Positions 56,901 to 64,000 of a stretch of 64,000 bases of DNA are shown here, piece by piece (the first letter of the stretch is position 1; each line of letters opens with the position of its first letter). Below the pieces are notes generated by a model. It was not told the origin of the DNA, ran no database searches, and saw only the letters and a program-made list of their open reading frames with translations. The stretch is from contig NC_066342.1 in NCBI RefSeq assembly GCF_022539315.1, positions 17,439,346 to 17,503,345 on the forward strand, in the 5' to 3' direction. The DNA is from Serinus canaria (taxonomy: Eukaryota > Chordata > Aves > Passeriformes > Fringillidae). The position numbers and the translations under genes are program-made.

Positions 56901-57307
56901 TAGGGAGGCAAAAGAAAGCATCTTTCAGTTCTAAAATGGTAAACTAGGTTGGTTCAAGTGTTAAACATGTTAGTAAGGTGTATGGGTTTGCTACCACCAG
57001 GTGCAGATTAGGCTTTTACAGCCTGACCCTAGCTGGTTGTTTTCCTTAACTTACACAGGAGGTGCCTTCTCTGCCCTCCCCGGTATGTTAGAGGCCCATA
57101 CCCCAGGAAACACCTGATCCATTATTTTCTTGTTAATTTTATCCTTATTTTCAATTTCAGTTTCACTAATTGTTAAAATTAAGTCTAGTTTGTCTACATA
57201 TTGTTGATCCTTTCTTAAAATAATCTCTCTGTCTTTAAATGTGATCTTTGCTTACAGCTGCTCTAACAAGTCCCTACCCAACAGGACCTTTGGAGAGTTG
57301 GGCATAA

Positions 57308-57490
57308 TCAAAAACCTATGAATATTTTGATGGTTTGCAAAGTATGCTTTTTTAGATTGGCCAGTTGCCCCCTTACTATAACATAATCATCTGTTATAGG
57401 CATCGAGGCTTTACTTAACACTGAGTATGTTGCCTCTCTGTCTACTAAAAACTCTATTTTCTTAGTTCCTATCTTTCTACTCCATCCCAA
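57308..57490 (-). pseudogene. pro: P4 protease fragment, active site lost
   Basis: A 60-codon frame reads KKIEFLVDREATYSVLS, aligned with the protease of P2. The D-T-G signature is D-R-E here. The family position is clear; the enzyme would be dead. Confidence 0.7.
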
Positions 57491-57499
57491 CCCTTTGCC

Positions 57500-57694
57500 T
57501 TAATTCAAAGTCTTGGGGTATAAAATAGGCTGAGCACACTCAACCTTAATTATTTTTGCTGGATTTCTTAAATTACTTGAAACTCTCTTTTCTAATAATT
57601 TAAACACCCTGTTACTTCTTTGCTTCTCACGACTGGCTGCTACTAAAATCCTTATAGCTCTCTGAGTAGCCTTTGTTTCCTTAGAATAACACAA
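57500..57694 (-). pseudogene. gag: P4 possible gag C-terminal trace
   Basis: A basic 64-codon frame (ATQRAIRILVAASREKQRS) lies just 5' of protease, where the end of Gag is expected. A partial C-x2-C-like motif is seen just upstream of its start, but not a full zinc knuckle. Identity is uncertain. Confidence 0.35.
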
Positions 57695-58939
57695 ATGACA
57701 AAGTGCCTGTCTTGGTCTCTTCCACTTAAACTCTGCATTACGAAATCTTAGTCTTTTCTAGCTTTCTTCCCACATAATCTAATTAAAGCATTGTTTCCAC
57801 TGACACACTTTGCAGCCTTGCAAAGGTTGTGCTTGTTACAGTAAAAACTCTGATATGCCCACAAACATAGACTCTTCTTCTCACCCCTTCCCTGTATCTC
57901 AAATTCATGAGAGTCAGGGCTTGAATTGCTGTGGGAGGGGAATTCCTGGTATTCCTTTAATTCATTTTACCACAGTTAGACATAAATCACCACACTGCAG
58001 TTTTTCTGTGTAAAATGCTACACTTGTTGCAAGCAAAATCCTAAAATCTCCACAAACACAACCATACAATCCTGAGAATCAAATTACCACAATGCAGTGG
58101 AAGAACCACGCAACCTCACCGGGAAAGGGGGTATCTCTCACAGTGCCCACTTTCCTCAACACAACACAGCATACAATACTTCAGCATTTACCCACATCAG
58201 CTTTCTCTGGTCCTCACACATTCTGGACACAATCAAAATAACAGCACACAGTAAAATTCTAGGGGTCGAATCCAAACTACTGGGGCAGAGGAACCCCCTG
58301 AGTTTGTCTAGCCACAGTTAAAATGTGCATAATCTACACAAATCACCACTTTCAAACACAATAAATGTCCTTACCCACATTTCTCTGCTTGTTCCACTTT
58401 TCCCTGCCCCCACAGCCTGCCCTAGCCAGCACCTCAGGCCTCATTCGGCCACTTCAGATGCAGGTAGAACTTCTCCCCTGCACGCCGTGGGTACACTCAC
58501 TCGCTCAATCTCTTTTATACACTATGCACTCACACAATTACAAACACACGTCCGGACACCACAAGCACACAAAGTTCAGTTTCACTCTACTCACCCCCAG
58601 AGTTGCTAGCGGCTGCTCTATCGAACAACGAACCCGTTCCCCAAGTCGCTCTATCAACCGGGGACCTCTGCCGCTGACCGTGCTCTCAGTCTATGGCTGC
58701 CTGCAAGCACAGGGACAAGGCTGTGCACTCAGATGTCTCTGAGTGATTTATTAGCAGTCCTATCTGTTTCTCCCCCAAGGCCCTCCTTTGATATGCATAC
58801 CGTTTGTCCGCACACCAGCAGGTCATTGTCTGTCCTCACAGGAGGCAAACCCAGACGGAGCGGAGCTCCTCCAGGGAAAATCCCCGGGCGCGCCTCGGAG
58901 GTCCGTCCTCCCCTCCGCCCCTGTGAGGACAGAGATGGT
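57695..58939 (-). other. P4 leader, no recognisable gag
   Basis: It aligns in patches with the P2 leader. It has A/C-rich runs and a GC-rich part near the primer site (58780-58930). No Gag domain is legible. Confidence 0.5.
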
Positions 58940-58958
58940 CTCCTGGCTGGCCTTGCCA
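58940..58958 (-). promoter_or_regulatory. P4 primer binding site, tRNA-Arg type
   Basis: Three bases inside the 5' LTR the provirus strand reads TGGCAAGGCCAGCCAGGAG. This is close to the complement of the 3' end of tRNA-Arg(ACG), with one extra base and one change. Confidence 0.65.
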
Positions 58959-58961
58959 AAA

Positions 58962-59395
58962 TGATTTGCGGAAGGAATAAAAACTCCACAACTTCGTAAA
59001 AGTTGTGAAGTCGGTATGTTTATTACAGCGCTGGATAGGTGTGGGGATTATTCTCCGTAAAGGACACGTGTGCCCCCCTGAGAACTCAGGATCCTTTTTT
59101 ATCTCCCTTACTGGTACATATGCATAGAATTTTACAATAGGTTCATACATATTCATTTTACTGGTTTCCCGTTACACTTGCATCTAGTTTTTTTATCAGA
59201 AAGTACAAAAAGAACTCCTGGGTCATCTTGCCTTGTCTTCTGCAGCTTCAGCTTTGGTTTTCGTCTGTTTCAAAGTTCAAGGGGTCCTTTTTATCTCTCT
59301 CACATTTTTCCTTTAGCTGAGGCAATTTTTTAAACAGCACATTTCACCTTTAATCCGAAATGGATTTCCACCCTGGTAAATTTCTACTCTGTTTA
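58962..59395 (-). repeat. P4 5' LTR
   Basis: It starts TGATTTGCGGAAGG and ends near CTGTTTAA. An antisense AATAAA (TTTATT) is near 59020. It is a diverged relative of the P2 LTRs. The right end has drifted. Confidence 0.8.
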
Positions 59396-61684
59396 ATTGG
59401 CACTTGCCAGATGATCCTGCCAGTGACACCTGCTATGTATAGGGAGGATGCAACAGGGTCTGCTTTTTGGTTTGCCTCTGGTTCCTGGTGTACTGTGAAT
59501 GCCCAGGATGAAAACAGGTAGAGAAGGCAGTGTGAAGGTGAGATATTTAATTGCTCCTAAATATTATTAAATAAGAATTAGTGTATATGCAGAAAAGTTA
59601 AACAGATGCTGCCAGCACAAACAATGCATGTCCCAAAATGCAGGTTGTGTAAGTAATCTCTGTTAGAATAGAGAAAGCACTGACAAAATTGGTCTTATTT
59701 TTTAACTTTTAAAGTTGTTTGTATTGCTGAACCAAGAATCTCCACCTGCTAGCTAGGCATTTTCCCTCTTGCTTGAGTGGATTTTTTTAACAGGCTAGCT
59801 GTGCAATGAACAAATTATTAAAAAAAAAAAAAAGAAATATGGTGTTCAGTATGTTTTCTGCACTGTAAGTACCGAAGGGACCGTTTTATTCCTTAGTCTG
59901 ATCACTTGCCCAAGGTTGGCCATGTAGTTGCATCCAGTTGATTGATATTGTTACATTTGCTTGGCTGAAGCATTTTCCTTCAGTGAGACATCTGATTTTA
60001 TTGGAAGATTCTGAGTTTGGTGGTATGATGAATAATCAAAGCAGAATGGTTAAGGAATACTGGGGAACTGTACCTCATTTCTGACCTGAATTATTCTGCC
60101 TTTAATTTCCAGCATTAGCTCTTGCTCTGCTTTTACTCTTCCAGTTCAAATAACCTTTTGTAGCTGATATTTTCTCTTAATTCAAGATATCTCCCAAGCC
60201 CATGTATTACTTTAGTTTTTTTCTGTACTCTAAGAAATTTCTCTTAACACCTCTTTGAAACATGACTGCCAGTGCTGCCTGCAGTCCTGTAGTTCAGCCT
60301 CAGACATGCGTGCTGTCTCTAGAAGAAAGATACCTTCATCCCCCTAATCCCTAATCCCTATATCCTCATCCCCTGCCTTTATGCCACAGTCTGGCATCAG
60401 ACATTCAACCTGGGACAGTCTCCAACCTTTTCAGATAACCTTTTCCTACAATTTGCTTGCACATTCTGTACCTGTAACTGATATTACTTGTCCACAGATG
60501 TTTTACTTGATTTTTCTCATATATATATAAAATATATTTTTCCCTTTGTAAATTAAAGTCCCTATTTCATCTATGAGGGAAAGTCAGTTTTTAAACACCT
60601 CTGATTTCCAATAAATCATAGAATCACAGAATGGTTTGGGTTGGAAGGGACCTTCAAGACCATCTTGTTCCAACCCCCCTGTTATGGGCGGGGACACCTT
60701 CCACTAGATCAGGTTGCAATTAGGATACCAATTAAATCAATTGTTTCCTTTCAGCTTGATGCTTTTTGGGCCTAGTACTTCAGCACATGCCATTTTTCTG
60801 GATTTTTCCCCCCATTTGCTGTAATTCCACTAAAATATGTTGTGCTCTGACTTCCAGGCACTGATTACCTGGGTCTGCTGCTATCAAAGTTTCTGTTTAA
60901 TATATCTTATTTAACAAGATCTTGTCATTGATCAAAAAAACATTATCATTCTTACATAATAAAAAAATATCATCTTAATTGTTTATAAATGTGGAAGGAT
61001 GATATTTTATTGACCATTTTTTCTTCTTCAGTATCATTACAAATTCTCTACATCCAGTTAGTAATTATCTTTGAATTGTCTTTGTTACTTTCTTGATAGA
61101 AGAAAGTCCTTTAGCTGCCAGGCTTCTCACCCCAATTTTTTGACTTACAAATTGTATGTTTGTATTTATACTGATTGCTGTTTGCTGTCTGAGATGTATG
61201 TTTGTGCTTGTTTACCAACACCTTTCTCAGCCATGGAACTGGAGCTCCTGTGGAAGATCAGCAAATGAGAAGTGCTTCAAACAGTTTTTATTATTTTTGT
61301 GTCTTTTTTTTTTTTTTTTTTTTTTGGTCTGCGTGGGCTGTGCTTTTGGTTTTGGTTTTCCTTCAACTGGGAATTAAATCACCTAACGCTACTGCTCAGG
61401 ATTGCCTTTGGCTTTGGTTTTCTCACTCCTGCTATTGCCAAAAGCATTTGAACGCTGCAGCAGATGGTGCAGGACTGAGAAAAGCATTTAATTTTGTATT
61501 AACAGCTTTGTGGCTTCATGGGAGTGTTTTGAAGGCACAGCATACTCGCTTCAGAGACCGTCTTTGTTTTCACGAGGGTCCTTCGCAGTAAGAAGTAATC
61601 TTCCCCATGTGCCATAATAATAGAAAATTAACTGTGGCTCCAGCAAGGTTTCACGTGGTTTTGTTTGTTTTCTTCTTGCCACAG
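59396..61684 (+). other. CTIF: CTIF intron, distal part
   Basis: About 2.3 kb of AT-rich, mostly non-repetitive intron ending in the TTTTCTTCTTGCCACAG acceptor. It contains an A run at 59819-59833, a CR1 fragment and a T run at about 61305-61325. Short frames at 61156-61591 have no support as exons. Confidence 0.7.
60616..60716 (-). repeat. CR1 3' fragment
   Basis: The antisense CR1 end reads 'aatcatagaatcacagaatg', then 'ttgggttggaagggacct' and 'actagatcaggttgc'. About 100 bp. Confidence 0.9.
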
Positions 61685-61760
61685 GCTTGGAAAAGGGAAA
61701 TTCGAGGATGGTGATAGCATCAACTTGAATGACATAGAGCAAGTCCTTCCAGTGTGGCAG
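61685..61760 (+). CDS. CTIF: CTIF exon (internal, 76 bp)
   Basis: An excellent acceptor (TTTTCTTCTTGCCACAG) and a GTAGGT donor bound 76 bases. The first base completes the Gly codon begun in the previous exon, and the exon ends in phase 0. It encodes LGKGKFEDGDSINLNDIEQV and then LPVWQ, a well conserved CTIF block. The following exon (GYHPMPHE region in mammals) is not in the window. There is no sign of decay, which argues for a functional gene. Confidence 0.92.
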
Positions 61761-62002
61761 GTAGGTGATGAGGGCATCTCCTGCCCATGCTATGGTGGAG
61801 ACCAGCAGCTCCTTCCCTATCCTTACAAAACTCTCCACTGAAGTGGGAAAACTGCTGGATTGGATGTGCTGAGCTATGACTCTTTGGGGTTTATGATGGA
61901 GAATTATGCCTCTGGTTTTGGCAAGCCTTGCAATAACCCTTAATGCTGGGTGAGGGCAGTTATCATGTAGATTTCATTGGGAGGTGAAATGTTGAGGACA
62001 GT
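61761..62002 (+). other. CTIF: Start of the next CTIF intron
   Basis: It begins GTAGGTGATG. No further exon is recognised up to the window end. Confidence 0.7.
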
Positions 62003-62646
62003 CGTCCTGGTTTAGGGCAAATTTGGGAGAAAACCTCCAAAAGGGCCCCCCCCCCAGAAAGCCAACCCATGCATCCCTTCCCCCCACCTGGTTTGGGAAA
62101 AAATTTCCGCATAGAGAAGTGGAAAAAACCTGTTTATTTAACAGGCCAAGCACTCCCCAACACACAAAATGAACAATACCAGATGACAAAACTCATTCAC
62201 TGCTCTGGAAAGATGACAAATTCAGAAAGTCTCTCTGGTGGGTGGTCGCTCTGTTCTCAGTCCCGCCGGCACTGGGAAAGGCTGCAGAGTAGGCCTCGGC
62301 AGGCTACGAAGTGCAAGCTCTTGGTGTTTCCCCGGGTCCCTGTCTGGAGCAGGTTCAAATGGTTCCAAGAAAAGGGAAAGTAAAACAGTCCGGGGAAAAC
62401 TCAGACTACCTCATCTAGCTAAACTAAGTAAAAAGTAAATGGAGTGCTGTGTTCTGCCCCATCCGTGCCCAGACAACAACAGTGTTCCAGCAGACTGTGG
62501 AGGAGTGTCTAGTTCTTGATAACAAAACTCTGTGCTTCTTCTCCCCACCTTCACTCTCAGCCAGTCTTGAAGGCACAGAATATAATATCCAGCATAAACA
62601 GAACACACGACTGGGGATACAAGCATCATAACATCACCCTGGGACA
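62003..62646 (-). repeat. Solo LTR with target duplication ACAGT
   Basis: It starts CGTCCTGGTTTAGGGC (the usual first T has become C) and ends CCTGGGACA. ACAGT is at 61998-62002 and 62647-62651. An antisense TTTATT is near 62131. The family is common in passerines. Confidence 0.88.
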
Positions 62647-64000
62647 ACAGTATATATACACACATACGCATATACAGGTATATGTACACAAAGCTCATAT
62701 ATTTTAGGAAAGGAGATTCTGAAAAGCATCAGCCCTCCTGACAGCTCCAAAATAAATTGCTGCCAGGAAGCCAGCAGTGATGGTGTACTGACCCAGGTGT
62801 TTCCTCTATGCGGTGTATATATGTTTAAATGCAGTGGTCATCCACTTGCTTGTTTTCTCCAGCCTGTTCCTTCTCCAGATCTCTCTATACAGTCCAGTTT
62901 TAGTAGTTCTGGTTAAATGACCTTTAATGTTTGGATGTTGGGAAATAGCAGGATGAGACCCTCAGTTAAAAGTCTAATTGAATAAGTCAATTTGTCAGTA
63001 TCATATAATTTTTCACTTTCCAGAGCCCAAGTCCTCAATGAATCTGAGTGTCCCGGGCTAGGCAAGTTTCTGAGGATGCTCAGTATGTTTTTGCTGAAGT
63101 CTCCTCTGCCTTCAGAGGGAAGGGTGGAGACATCTCATGTGCTTTGGTAGTGTTACCCTTTTCAGTGCTCAGCAAAAAGCTTATTGGGCTTCTTGCTCAT
63201 GCATCATGTGAGGAAAAGCTTTGCTCATCCTGAAAAACATGGGATGATCTGCCTTATTGTTTCTTTTGGGTGAGCTAGCTGGCACTAAATACACAAATCA
63301 GTGGAAGGAGTGGAGAAGTGCTGCTAACTTTGCCAGGAAGACTGCTGCTACTTCCTGCTCAGTCTCTTCCATGTTTGATATGTCTGGACTTTAGGTCACA
63401 GGAAGACAACATCAATTTCAGCTTCTACAGACCCCAGAAATTCTGCAAAATACAGTGATTTTCCCTGAGGAATAATTGGAAATGAGAAATCAAGCAATAT
63501 TTGGTGCATGGAAGTGATTTTCTTCTCTAGGGTTTAACTTTCAGTCAACAACTCTTAAATAAACCAGATCCTCCTGGTCTGGTTATCATCTGATCATGTC
63601 CTAACACAAAGTCGTCATCTTATCCTGTACTAACACCAGGTTGAGTCCATTGACTCCAGTGAATCTCTAAGATGGAAAACCAAGCGGAAATGCTGGATTT
63701 GGTGTTTTGTTCGTGCCTCTGGGCAGACTCATGAAATGATGTATTATTTTGGAGACATGCTTACCTAGGCATGTATAGTCATATGTGCATGTGGGAACTA
63801 GGAGCTGGGTAGTTCTATGTAAGGATTTATCTTGTTTGGCATTGACAAGTTAAATACTTGCAGACAGCTGGTTTAATCCTGACATATCATTAACTGGATT
63901 TGAATGTAATTGTGCAATGACAATAGTGATTTTGTTGGCCTTTATCCCTTGTTTCAAATGGCTCTGTGGAGCAGTGTGGGAGCATAAGGGAAAATATTTG
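62647..64000 (+). other. CTIF: CTIF intron with TA/CA microsatellite
   Basis: A short TA/CA-rich microsatellite lies at about 62650-62690, just after the LTR. The rest to the window end is intron without recognised repeat or exon. Confidence 0.6.

Larger units (their letters stand above)
52897..59395 (-). mobile_element. Provirus P4, relative of P2, defective
   Basis: It is bounded by a shortened LTR on the left (184 bp) and a fuller LTR on the right (about 434 bp). In minus order: Arg-type primer site, leader, trace of gag, protease, RT, RNase H, integrase, env remnant, polypurine tract. Each domain aligns with P2 where both survive. The flanks ATGG and ATTGG may be a drifted duplication. 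Confidence 0.8.

Noticed and set aside
60340..60365. CCCTAAT repeats as interstitial telomere sequence
   Set aside because: Only two or three imperfect units, and the vertebrate telomere unit is CCCTAA without the extra T.
61071..61591. Frames before the third CTIF exon as an extra exon
   Set aside because: They span a long T run, lack a credible acceptor/donor pair, and the known exons already join in frame.

Overview
The window looks like songbird (passerine) nuclear DNA that is mostly transposable elements. I recognise one host gene. Three short exons on the + strand (34394-34467, 35391-35495, 61685-61760) join in frame and read as part of the N-terminal half of CTIF, the CBP80/20-dependent translation initiation factor. 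All three have canonical splice sites and matching phases. No other host exon, tRNA, rRNA or CRISPR array was found. The rest is intron or flanking sequence.

By rough hand tally about three quarters of the window is retroviral LTR sequence or CR1 LINE. Four insertions keep internal retroviral sequence, all on the minus strand, antisense to CTIF. P1 (21163-32167, TSD CTAT, tRNA-Pro-like primer site) lies in the tail of a CR1. P2 (25153-31310, TSD CACT, tRNA-Arg primer site) is nested inside P1. P3 (36610-47333, TSD TCTTT, initiator-tRNA-Met primer site) lies inside another LTR and carries two further LTRs in its gag. P4 (52897 to about 59395, tRNA-Arg site) is related to P2. All are broken: deletions, frameshifts, stops, or lost protease or env sequence.

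Layout: 1-21162 is a mosaic of solo LTRs and CR1 fragments. Several LTRs have exact 5-6 bp target duplications, and some sit inside others. 21163-32167 is the P1/P2 nest. 32168-34393 is a solo LTR, CR1 tails and intron leading to the first exon. 34394-35495 holds two exons and a short intron. 35496-61684 is one 26.2-kb intron holding a sense LTR, P3, several solo LTRs, a CR1 and P4. 61685-64000 is the third exon, one more solo LTR and intron.

CTIF is on human chromosome 18q, a segment that corresponds to the avian Z. The coding changes, compared with the mammalian protein as I recall it, together with the very high retroviral load, make a W-linked copy of CTIF a reasonable hypothesis. The sequence alone cannot prove it.
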